Assembly (NCBI GenBank): GCA_003222375.1
Contig: QHVX01000227.1
Location: forward strand, 1 to 6,318
DNA: 6,318 nucleotides
From: Acidobacteriota bacterium
Lineage (GTDB): Bacteria > Acidobacteriota > Thermoanaerobaculia > Gp7-AA8
Direction of reading: 5' to 3'
The notes beneath the pieces are model-generated. The model ran no database searches and was not told the origin of the DNA. It saw nothing but the letters and a program-made list of their open reading frames with translations. Numbering within the stretch: the stretch's first letter is position 1; each line of letters begins with the position of its first letter. Shown here piece after piece: positions 1 to 5,956 of the stretch. Position numbers and translations under genes: made by a program.

Positions 1-1
1 G

Positions 2-646
2 AAGCTGATCTCCGTTCTTTTTCTCGGCAACTCGCTCACGTACTTCAACGAGATGCCGCGAATGACAGCGCGGATCGGCGCGCGCGAGTCGCCGCCGCTG
101 CTCGTCGACGCAGTCACGGAGAGTGGCGCGGATCTCGAGGACCTCTGGTTTCGAACGGACGCGCTCAAGCACATCTGGCAGTCGCATTGGGACTACGTGG
201 TGATCCAGGAGCGGGGTGGCAGCGGCGCGCACGATCAAGGTGACCTGTTCCATCGCTACCTCGGCAAATTCGCTGACGAAGTGCGGAAGAGCGGCGCCAC
301 TCCGCTTCTCTTTATGACGTGGTATGAGCGCTATCCCGCGGAGCAGGAGGCTTTCATGCGCGGTGCCGCACGGCGCGCACGCGTGCAGCTCTTGCCGGTC
401 GGACTTGCGTGGAAGCACGAATTCGATTGGGACGGCGTCCATCCGAACCTCGCCGGCTCTTACCTGATCGCGTGTTCGCTCTACTCGGTCGTCTACAAAA
501 AGCCCGCGTTCGGCGCGCCGTTCGACTTTCGCGATCTCGCCATGAAAAACGAGTTCTACGACAAGCCTCTTCTCGAACAATCGCTGAACGAGGAGCAGGC
601 ACGCACGATTCAGTTGGCGGCATGGAACGCTGTCAAGAATCGTTAG
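2..646 (+). CDS. SGNH/GDSL-type hydrolase, 5' end outside the window
   Basis: Probably a serine esterase or acyl hydrolase of the SGNH fold; the substrate cannot be told. The reading frame is open from base 2. Block I is GNSLT, with the nucleophile Ser encoded at 32-34. A QERGG segment follows at about 208-222. Block V is DGVHPN, where Asp (431-433) and His (440-442) form the DxxH catalytic pair. The GNSLT start and the QE motif after DYVVIQ resemble the SGNH subfamily related to DUF4886 rather than classical GDSL lipases. The first ATG in the window (53) lies after block I, so using it would remove the nucleophile; the true start, perhaps with a signal peptide, must lie upstream of the window. 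The gene ends in TAG, 9 nt before uvrC, so the two may be co-transcribed, although no functional link is evident. Family assignment is fairly sure, specific function is not. Confidence 0.8.
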   Translation, partial: KLISVLFLGNSLTYFNEMPRMTARIGARESPPLLVDAVTESGADLEDLWFRTDALKHIWQSHWDYVVIQERGGSGAHDQGDLFHRYLGKFADEVRKSGATPLLFMTWYERYPAEQEAFMRGAARRARVQLLPVGLAWKHEFDWDGVHPNLAGSYLIACSLYSVVYKKPAFGAPFDFRDLAMKNEFYDKPLLEQSLNEEQARTIQLAAWNAVKNR

Positions 647-655
647 CTCGATCCG

Positions 656-1588
656 ATGGCTGATCGCCTGGAGCGCCTGAAAGCGCGAATCAAGGAGCTT
701 CCCGACCGCCCCGGCGTGTACCTGCACAAAAACGCCGAGGGAGAGGTGATCTACGTGGGGAAGGCGAGGAATCTGCGCAACCGCGTCGGGGCATACGTCG
801 TCGGCAAGGGCGACCGCGATCCGCTGGCAGCCGCGCTGGTGAAGGAAATCGAAGGAATCGACTTCGTCACCACGAACAACGAGCTCGAAGCGGTGATGCT
901 CGAGAACAACCTGATCAAAACGCATCAGCCTCGCTACAACGTTCTTCTCCGCGACGACAAGACTTACCCGTACCTCAAGGTCAAGATGTCGGAGGATTTT
1001 CCGCGGGTGGTGTTCACGCGGCGCGTGGATCGAAAAAAAGGCGAACTTTTCTACGGCCCTTTTTTCGCGGGGACTGCGCGGCGTCTGCTGAAGCTCGTTG
1101 CCGATCAATTCAAGTTGCGCAGTTGCGATCTCGAGATCATCGACGGCAAGAGCGCGCTTCCGCGTCCCTGTCTCTACTACGACATGCACAAATGCCTCGG
1201 CCCGTGCGTTGTCGGCCTAACGACGCGCGAGGACTACCGCGACATGGTCGACGACGTGGTGCTTTTTCTCAGCGGCAAGTCGAAGGAGCTGCAGCGGCGG
1301 CTCACCGAGCGCATGTATCACGCTGCGGAATCGGAGAACTACGAGATCGCCAGCTACTACCGCGATCTGATCCGCACCGTCGAACGCGTGCAATCCGAGC
1401 AGCAGGTCGCGTCGGCGGAGGAGGAAGACGTCGACGTCTGGGGCCTTTACGAAGAAGGCGGCGACATCGCAACGCAGCTATTCGTCATCCGGGACGGCAA
1501 CGTGGTCGATCGCCGCGAGTTGTTCTGGGAAAAAATCGGCGATTACCAACCGAGCTACTTCCTCGGCGAAGTCGTCCAGCGTTACTAG
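656..1588 (+). CDS. uvrC: UvrC N-terminal fragment (GIY-YIG nuclease, Cys cluster, UVR domain)
   Basis: This is the readable part of the broken uvrC, 310 residues. The GIY-YIG nuclease for the 3' incision spans about residues 15-95: GVY at 20-22, YVG at 33-35, Arg43 in RNRV and Glu83 in LENNLIK are the expected active-site positions. Four cysteines at 157, 172, 180 and 184 match the E. coli cluster (154, 166, 174, 178) reported to bind an iron-sulfur centre. A UVR motif that contacts UvrB covers about residues 205-245. ATG 656 is chosen because the first residues lead directly into the GIY-YIG domain as in other UvrCs, although no clear Shine-Dalgarno sequence precedes it. The product lacks the 5'-incision nuclease and the helix-hairpin-helix domain, so if made it could at best give the 3' incision. 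Confidence 0.8.
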   Translation: MADRLERLKARIKELPDRPGVYLHKNAEGEVIYVGKARNLRNRVGAYVVGKGDRDPLAAALVKEIEGIDFVTTNNELEAVMLENNLIKTHQPRYNVLLRDDKTYPYLKVKMSEDFPRVVFTRRVDRKKGELFYGPFFAGTARRLLKLVADQFKLRSCDLEIIDGKSALPRPCLYYDMHKCLGPCVVGLTTREDYRDMVDDVVLFLSGKSKELQRRLTERMYHAAESENYEIASYYRDLIRTVERVQSEQQVASAEEEDVDVWGLYEEGGDIATQLFVIRDGNVVDRRELFWEKIGDYQPSYFLGEVVQRY

Positions 1589-2029
1589 CAGGACAATCTC
1601 TTCATCTCGCCCGAGATTCTGTTGCCCTTCGAAGTGGAAGAGTCGGAGCTCCTCGCGGAATGGCTCACGCAGACGCGCGGAAGCAAGGTCGCGTTGCGCG
1701 TGCCGCAGCGCGGACGTGGTGTCGATCGCGTCGAGCTCGCGAATCGGAATGCGCGTCTGTCACACGAATCGCGATTCCGGAAATCGCAGCAGGATCGCCT
1801 GCAGATCGCCGCCGCCCGACTTGCACAAACTCTTGGGCACTCCGGCGAAGTCAACCGCATCGAATCATTCGACATATCGAATATTCAGGGCAGCGATTCT
1901 GTGGCGGGGATGGTCGTACTCGACCGCGGAAAATTCGACAAGAATCAATATCGCGTCTTCAACATCCGCAGCGTGGCAGGCGCCGACGATTTTCGATCGA
2001 TGGCCGAGGCGGTCGACCGGCGGTATCGA
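1589..2029 (+). pseudogene. uvrC: UvrC middle fragment (start of RNase H-like endonuclease domain)
   Basis: Continuation of the N-terminal frame after the TAG codon. It begins with the family-like segment FISPEILLP and includes PQRG, FDIS and ADDF motifs, two of which carry catalytic Asp residues. The frame stays open past the homology to a stop at 2054-2056, but residues after RRYR no longer match UvrC. No good start codon and ribosome-binding site are seen right after the stop, so separate translation is doubtful. Confidence 0.75.
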
Positions 2030-2034
2030 AGCGA

Positions 2035-2433
2035 GGACAGCTCAACGCCGCGCTGACCGCGCTGAATCGACTCGGAATCGAAGGCATCACGATCGCGGGA
2101 CTCGCAAAACGTGAAGAAGAGATTTATGTTCCCGATCGCGAGGAGCCGATCCGTCTCGATCGCCACGAACCGGCGCTGCAATTGTTGCAGATGGTGCGCG
2201 ACGAAACGCATCGCTTCGCGGTCTCGTCGCATCGACGACGGCGATCGAAGCGCATGCTGCACAGCGAGCTCGATGATCTTCCGGGCATCGGCGAGAAGCG
2301 GCGCCGTCTTCTCATCGAGCGCTTCGGCAGCGTCTCGGGCGTCAAGCAGGCTTCGGAGCAGGATCTGATCCACGTGCTGGGACGAAAAGTCGGCCGAACG
2401 TTGTACGAGGAATTGCACGCCGCCATGCGATAA
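2035..2433 (+). pseudogene. uvrC: UvrC C-terminal fragment (end of RNase H-like domain and HhH)
   Basis: In the third codon phase from the fragment before it, this piece resumes at GQLNAAL and carries the AKREE and RDETHRFA motifs, the latter with the catalytic His at 2209-2211. It ends with a tandem helix-hairpin-helix DNA-binding domain (about 2266-2424, with LPGIGEKRR). Codons 5' of 2035 in this frame are an accidental open frame overlapping the real uvrC and are not UvrC-like. The TAA stop lies 41 nt before the next gene. Confidence 0.75.
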
Positions 2434-2474
2434 TTTCGAGTGCGACTCCCACGGACAACGGAAAGAGCGGGGGA

Positions 2475-4010
2475 ATGAGTTTCGAAGGGGAAATCGGCGA
2501 GATCGATTTGATCCAACGATTCGTCGAACTCGGTCGCGAGCGCTTCACCGGCGCAATCCGATTCGAACAAGACGGCATCATCAAGATCGTCTACTTCAAG
2601 GGCGGCGACATTCTGTCTGCCAGCACGAATGATCGCGCCGACGCCGTCGACGAGATCCTGTTGCGCGCCGGAAAAGTCGAGAAGGAACACGTCAAGCAGG
2701 CGCTTGCGCGCCGCAAAGAAAACGAGACCCTCGGCGACGCGCTGCTCAACCTCGGATTCATCACGCGCAAAGAGCTGACCTGGGGCCGCCGAATCCAGGC
2801 GATCGGAATTCTGCGTTCCGTCCGCGGATGGGAAAAAGGCGCCTACGCGATCGTCGCCGACTATCTGCCCAAGCGCGAGGAGGGAACGCTCTTTCCGCTC
2901 CAGCAGACGCTGATCGAATTGTTCGTGACGGACCAGGACCGCACGCCATACGAGCGCGCGCTGCAGGGCGGATCGGCGGTCCTCGAAAAAACCCCAGAAT
3001 TCGATGAGGCTTTCCCCAGGCTCGGCTTGAACGAAGACGCGTCGCAGATCGTGTCGCAGATCGACGGAAAGCGGACGGCCGCCGAAATTGCCGCGATCAC
3101 CGCGAAGGACGTCTTCAATACTTACAAGCTTCTTGAAGCTCTCCGCGCCCTAGGCCTTCTTCGCAGGCTCGACTCGAAAGCTGAAGTAAAAGATGAGCTC
3201 GCGTTTGCGTCGGTTGGCGTCGCCGATGCTGCTGACGCGTGGAGCAGCGGCAAGATGCCGGTATTTCAACTCGAGCCCGAGCCACCGGTGCAGCCGGCGA
3301 TGGAATCGGCGCCTGCGCCGGCGGCGGCGTCGCCATCGGGGTCGATGTTGCCGGATGTGCATTGGGGATTCGACGACGCGCAAATCGAAGCGGCGAGCAA
3401 GGCCGCTTCAGCTTCACCACCACCACCACCGCCGCCGCCACCCGCGCCGAAGGCTTCGCGGATGACGCAAACGCAGACGCGCCGAACACCACCAACGTTC
3501 GCGCGCGTCGAGTCGAAGAAGAAACGGCAAGTACCGGTGTTTCTGTTCGTCGTTTTGCTCATCGCGGGCGCGGTCGGATTCGGCGTCTGGTACTACATGA
3601 AGCAGTTGAATGCCGAGCCGCAGCCGATTCCGGTTGTGCGACCGGTGAAGAAAACCGAGCCACGTGTGGCGGCGGGCGCCCCGCCCACCGCTGAGCCGGC
3701 GAGGGCGCCGGCTCCCACACCTATAGCGCCAGTGCCGCAAGCGGTTCCCGTCCCGGTTCCTCCTCCTGTCGCCGTGGCCAAGTTCACGCTTCAGATCGAG
3801 CTCGTCTGCCAGCGAGCCTCGCTCGACAAGGCGAGAGCCATGGGCGGCGAGAGAATCTGGTCGGCGCCGATCAGCTATCGCAACCAGCAGTGCTACCGCG
3901 TTTTCTGGGGACGGTTTGCGACGAAGGCTGACGCCGAGGGCGCCATCAATGAAGTTCCGGCGGGATTGCGAACGAGCAAGCCTGTTGCAGTGACAATACC
4001 GACGCCGTGA
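2475..4010 (+). CDS. DUF4388 protein with one membrane segment and C-terminal SPOR-like domain
   Basis: A 511-residue protein of unknown role. Residues 1 to about 125 match the DUF4388 fold (PatA N-terminal-like): IDLIQRFVELGRERFTGAI, then a VYFKGGDILSA strand pair and the LGDALLNLGFI helix. Residues about 195-231 (IDGKRTAAEI to LGLLRR) look like the small winged-helix module often found after DUF4388. A Pro/Ala-rich linker holds nine consecutive prolines (315-323). A basic stretch (KKKRQ) precedes a membrane helix at about 353-375, so the N-terminal part should be cytoplasmic and the rest outside the inner membrane. A second Pro-rich linker leads to a SPOR-like domain (about 436-505) with the YRVFWGRFAT core; such domains bind peptidoglycan glycan strands lacking stem peptides. 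Cys445 and Cys473 in this domain could form a disulfide. ATG 2475 follows a weak AAAGAG at 2462-2467. The TGA stop overlaps the next start (GTGA). Confidence 0.8.
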   Translation: MSFEGEIGEIDLIQRFVELGRERFTGAIRFEQDGIIKIVYFKGGDILSASTNDRADAVDEILLRAGKVEKEHVKQALARRKENETLGDALLNLGFITRKELTWGRRIQAIGILRSVRGWEKGAYAIVADYLPKREEGTLFPLQQTLIELFVTDQDRTPYERALQGGSAVLEKTPEFDEAFPRLGLNEDASQIVSQIDGKRTAAEIAAITAKDVFNTYKLLEALRALGLLRRLDSKAEVKDELAFASVGVADAADAWSSGKMPVFQLEPEPPVQPAMESAPAPAAASPSGSMLPDVHWGFDDAQIEAASKAASASPPPPPPPPPAPKASRMTQTQTRRTPPTFARVESKKKRQVPVFLFVVLLIAGAVGFGVWYYMKQLNAEPQPIPVVRPVKKTEPRVAAGAPPTAEPARAPAPTPIAPVPQAVPVPVPPPVAVAKFTLQIELVCQRASLDKARAMGGERIWSAPISYRNQQCYRVFWGRFATKADAEGAINEVPAGLRTSKPVAVTIPTP

Positions 4011-4567
4011 TCAACTCACTTCTGACCGCGACCGGACTCGGCATCGGGGCCGGCGTGAACGCCTACGCGACGCTGCTGGTTTTCGGCTTGCTGGCGCGAT
4101 GGCAGCCTTCGCTTTTTCACGACGACCTCGCGAAGTTTTTCGCGTCGACTCCGGTCCTGATCGTCGTCGGCGTTTTGTATCTGATCGAATTCGTGGCCGA
4201 CAAAATCCCGACCGTCGACCACATGTGGGATGTCATCCACACGTTCATTCGGCCGGTGGCCGGCGCGTTGGTGGCGTTCGCGGCGGTCTCGAATCAGATT
4301 CCACGCGGCGCGGTGATCATCGCGACCATCATCGCGGGTGGCGTCGCGTTAGGCGCACATGCGACCAAGGCGACCGTGCGCGGCGCGAGCACGATCACGA
4401 CCGGCGGCCTCGCCAATCCCATTCTGTCGATCGTCGAAGACGTGTTCGCGTTCGTCAGCGCGATCGTCGCGATCTTTCTGCCGTGGCTCGTTCTGATCAT
4501 GGTCCTGCTGGTCACGGTGCTTTTCCTGATGCGAAGTCGGCGTGCCGACAATTTTTCTAAGCCTTGA
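4007..4567 (+). CDS. DUF4126 family integral membrane protein
   Basis: A 186-residue membrane protein whose biochemical role is unknown. Hydrophobic segments lie at about residues 4-30, 48-64, 84-95, 101-118 and 139-175, the last long enough for two helices. The pattern GIGAGVNAY near the N-terminus, EFVADKIPTVDHMWD (61-75) with FIRPVAGAL, and GAHATKATVRGAST are what I recognise as DUF4126 hallmarks; the charged Glu61, Asp65, Lys66, Asp71 and Asp75 between helices may be functional. The start is GTG 4007, overlapping the upstream stop as GTGA, with no Shine-Dalgarno sequence of its own, which points to translational coupling to the DUF4388-SPOR gene. The coupling suggests both proteins act in the same envelope process, but this is inference. 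A possible terminator hairpin lies in its last codons. Confidence 0.85.
   Translation: MINSLLTATGLGIGAGVNAYATLLVFGLLARWQPSLFHDDLAKFFASTPVLIVVGVLYLIEFVADKIPTVDHMWDVIHTFIRPVAGALVAFAAVSNQIPRGAVIIATIIAGGVALGAHATKATVRGASTITTGGLANPILSIVEDVFAFVSAIVAIFLPWLVLIMVLLVTVLFLMRSRRADNFSKP
4536..4558 (+). terminator. Candidate intrinsic terminator inside the 3' end of the DUF4126 gene
   Basis: GTCGG (4536-4540) pairs with CCGAC (4545-4549) around a CGTG loop, followed by AA and five T (4552-4556). The stem is short (5 bp) and sits just before the stop codon, so it may be chance. It would separate the DUF4388/DUF4126 pair from rnpB. Confidence 0.4.
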
Positions 4568-4595
4568 AATTGCAACAATTTACCATTAGCAATTT
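4567..4595 (+). repeat. AT-rich inverted repeat between DUF4126 gene and rnpB
   Basis: AAATTGC at 4567-4573 is matched by its reverse complement GCAATTT at 4589-4595, with a 15-nt spacer. The segment is clearly more AT-rich than everything around it. It lies just upstream of the rnpB core promoter, so it could be a protein site or an upstream element; a short arm pair in AT-rich DNA may also be chance. Confidence 0.35.
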
Positions 4596-4610
4596 TCATC
4601 ATGCCGACTC

Positions 4611-4625
4611 TGTTAGACTCTGCAC
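4611..4625 (+). promoter_or_regulatory. Candidate extended -10 promoter of rnpB
   Basis: TG at 4611-4612, one base, then TAGACT at 4614-4619 resembles an extended -10 element (four of six matches to TATAAT). Transcription from G4626, the first base of the P1 helix, would lie 7 nt after it, which is the expected distance. No convincing -35 box is seen 16-18 nt upstream, consistent with reliance on the extended element. Confidence 0.55.
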
Positions 4626-5005
4626 GTGTGGAGCGGATCGGAGGATCGCCGTCCCGCATTGCGGGACGGAGGAAAGTCCGAACTCCTACGGGCAGCAGGC
4701 TGGATAACATCCAGGCGCGGAAACGCGACGGAAAGTGCAACAGAGAACAGACCGCCGAACTGTCCCGCCCAGCGGGATGGAGGCAAGGGTGAAACGGTGC
4801 GGTAAGAGCGCACCGCGTCCCGCGAGAGCGGCGACGGCACGGCAAACCCCCTGCGGAGCAAGACCAAATAGGGAAGCGATGGAACCGCCCGTTTCCGCTA
4901 ACAGCTTCCGGGTAGGTTGCTCGATCACCGCGGCAACGCGAGTGACAGATGAATGATCCTCGCCCGCGAGGGAAACAGAATTCGGCTTACAGATCCGCTC
5001 CACAC
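4626..5005 (+). ncRNA. rnpB: RNase P RNA, bacterial type A
   Basis: The catalytic RNA that removes 5' leaders from pre-tRNAs together with the RnpA protein. The ends are set by P1: 4626-4639 (GTGTGGAGCGGATC) is exactly complementary to 4992-5005. Conserved blocks in order: GAGGAAAGTCC at 4669-4679 (5' strand of P4), GAGAACAGACCGCC at 4743-4756, the GGTAAGAGCGCACCG segment at about 4800-4814, AGCAAGACCAAATAGG at 4857-4872, GGGTAGGTTGCTCGA at about 4909-4923, AGATGAATGATC near 4947-4958 and ACAGAA at 4975-4980 followed by TTCGGCTTA. The usual GGG/CCC beside P4 is replaced by GAA/TTC, a compensatory change that supports a functional fold. Its 380 nt is close to E. coli's 377. The L15 loop reads GGCAAACC rather than the E. 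coli GGUAAACU. No terminator follows, so processing at the 3' end or read-through into the S66 gene is likely. Confidence 0.97.
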
Positions 5006-5010
5006 ATTTC

Positions 5011-5045
5011 GAAGGCAGAAGGCGGAAAGCAGAAGGCAGAAGTCA
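5011..5045 (+). repeat. Five tandem 7-bp repeats, consensus GAAGGCA
   Basis: Units start at 5011, 5018, 5025, 5032 and 5039. The first and fourth are exact GAAGGCA; the second ends in G, the third has A at position 4, and the fifth has T at position 5. The array fills almost the whole gap between rnpB and the proposed start of the S66 gene, and its purine-rich units contain AGAAGG, a good Shine-Dalgarno sequence. Confidence 0.85.
5031..5036 (+). promoter_or_regulatory. Ribosome-binding site supporting an ATT start of the S66 gene
   Basis: AGAAGG at 5031-5036, within the heptamer repeat, lies 8 nt before ATT at 5045-5047. This spacing suits initiation there, and the resulting N-terminus matches where S66 proteins normally begin. 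The same motif at 5017-5022 is too far away for this start. Confidence 0.5.
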
Positions 5046-5956
5046 TTCTCGATAAGCCGCGCGCACTACCGCCAAATCCTCGCATCGCGGTCCTCGCAAT
5101 TTCATCTCCGTCCGAACCCGATCGCATCGAGCAAGCGAAGAAGAATCTCGAGTCGCGCGGCGCGCGCGTCACGCTCGCCGAAAACTTCGCGCACCGCCAT
5201 CGCGGATACCTCGCCGGCACCGACGACGAGCGCGTCGAAGAGCTCAACCGATACTTGAACTCTGCAGAGTTCGACACTTTCTTCTTCACGCGCGGCGGCT
5301 ATGGCGCCATGCGCATTCTCGACCGCATCGACTACGACGCCATCCGCCGCGATCCACGTCCCATCGTCGGCTTCAGCGATCTCACCGCGCTGCATCAGGC
5401 GATGGCGATTCACGCCGGCGTCGCGAGCTTTCACGGTCCGATGCTGAATCTCGATTTTTTCAACGGGCTGACACCCGACATCGACGACTGGTTCTGGTCG
5501 ATGTTAGGCGGGAGCGCGCCGATGACGCATCGCTTCGCGCGCGATCAAATCGTCATCGAAGGGGATGGCGAAGGCCTTCTCTTCGGCGGATGTTTGTCGC
5601 TGATCGCTGCGCTGATCGGGACGCCGTACGATTTCTGGATCGACGACGGAATCTGGTTCTGGGAAGACGTCGATGAAGCGACGTATCGCGTCGACCGAAT
5701 GTTGACCCACCTACGCCTGTCCGGTAGACTGCAAAATATCCGTGGCGTGATCATTGGGAAGTTGAAAGGCTGCGGCAGCCCGGCCGAAATCGAGGCTTTG
5801 CTGCACGAAACCTTTGATCCATATGGAATTCCGGTCGTCCGCGATCTACCCTTCGGACACGAGGGAAACAACCTCCTGATGCCGATCGGCGCTGCCGTCC
5901 GGCTCAACACATCCGATGGCACGCTGACGGTTTTACAGGCTGCGGTCCAACCATGA
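5045..5956 (+). CDS. LD-carboxypeptidase family protein (peptidase S66)
   Basis: S66 serine peptidases include LdcA, which removes the terminal D-Ala from murein tetrapeptides during peptidoglycan recycling in the cytoplasm, and MccF, which cleaves microcin C; LdcA-like activity is more likely here but unproven. The family pattern is complete: RIAVLAISSPS at the N-terminus, FFFTRGGYGAMRIL, the nucleophile elbow GFSD (Ser111), GGCLSLIAALIGTPYD, FWEDVDEATYRVDRML (Glu207) and LPFGHEGNN (His272), spaced as in known Ser-Glu-His triads. No ATG, GTG or TTG occurs in frame between rnpB and the domain. The only canonical start, ATG 4949 (335 residues), lies inside rnpB and adds 32 non-conserved basic residues. 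ATT 5045 has a well-placed AGAAGG and gives 303 residues, near E. coli LdcA (304). The start is therefore uncertain, the identity is not. The TGA stop overlaps the next gene's ATG. Confidence 0.85.
   Translation: MLDKPRALPPNPRIAVLAISSPSEPDRIEQAKKNLESRGARVTLAENFAHRHRGYLAGTDDERVEELNRYLNSAEFDTFFFTRGGYGAMRILDRIDYDAIRRDPRPIVGFSDLTALHQAMAIHAGVASFHGPMLNLDFFNGLTPDIDDWFWSMLGGSAPMTHRFARDQIVIEGDGEGLLFGGCLSLIAALIGTPYDFWIDDGIWFWEDVDEATYRVDRMLTHLRLSGRLQNIRGVIIGKLKGCGSPAEIEALLHETFDPYGIPVVRDLPFGHEGNNLLMPIGAAVRLNTSDGTLTVLQAAVQP

Larger units (their letters stand above)
656..2433 (+). pseudogene. uvrC: uvrC, excinuclease ABC subunit C, broken by a stop codon and a frameshifting deletion
   Basis: UvrC makes both incisions around DNA lesions bound by UvrB in nucleotide excision repair. 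Homology runs along the whole interval, but in two frames. From 656 to about 2029 the frame starting at ATG 656 matches UvrC, interrupted by TAG at 1586-1588, where the family usually has Tyr (QRYY then QDN...). Near 2027-2034 the match jumps to the frame ending with TAA at 2433. In E. coli UvrC 19 residues separate the RRY motif from GQL; here only 8 nt lie between the equivalent codons, so about 49 nt are missing. The lost piece includes the IDGG motif with the catalytic Asp (E. coli D466). The other RNase H-like residues remain: Asp of FDIS (1871-1873), Asp of ADDF (1988-1990) and His of RDETH (2209-2211). Restoring the gap gives about 608 residues, close to E. coli's 610. It is either a true pseudogene or carries assembly errors. 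Confidence 0.85.

Noticed and set aside
1123..2034. Long open frame ahead of the UvrC C-terminal fragment
   Set aside because: Its translation is Arg-rich and unlike any family, and it overlaps the true uvrC frame. Only the part after about 2035 is homologous to UvrC.
2021..2044. Programmed ribosomal frameshift in uvrC
   Set aside because: No slippery heptamer is seen, and the problem is a missing block of about 49 nt, which a frameshift could not restore.
3417..3443. CCA/CCG triplet run as a separate repeat element
   Set aside because: It simply encodes nine prolines in the linker of the DUF4388-SPOR protein; it is worth noting only as a site where translation may need EF-P.
4294..4845. 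183-codon open frame on the minus strand
   Set aside because: It runs antisense across the DUF4126 gene and most of rnpB; its composition is that of a GC-rich shadow frame with no recognisable domain.
4949..5044. Basic N-terminal extension of the S66 protein
   Set aside because: It is a translation of the conserved 3' end of RNase P RNA plus the heptamer repeat and does not resemble the N-terminus of S66 proteins.
5011..5045. CRISPR-like array
   Set aside because: Repeats are only 7 bp, directly adjacent and without spacers.
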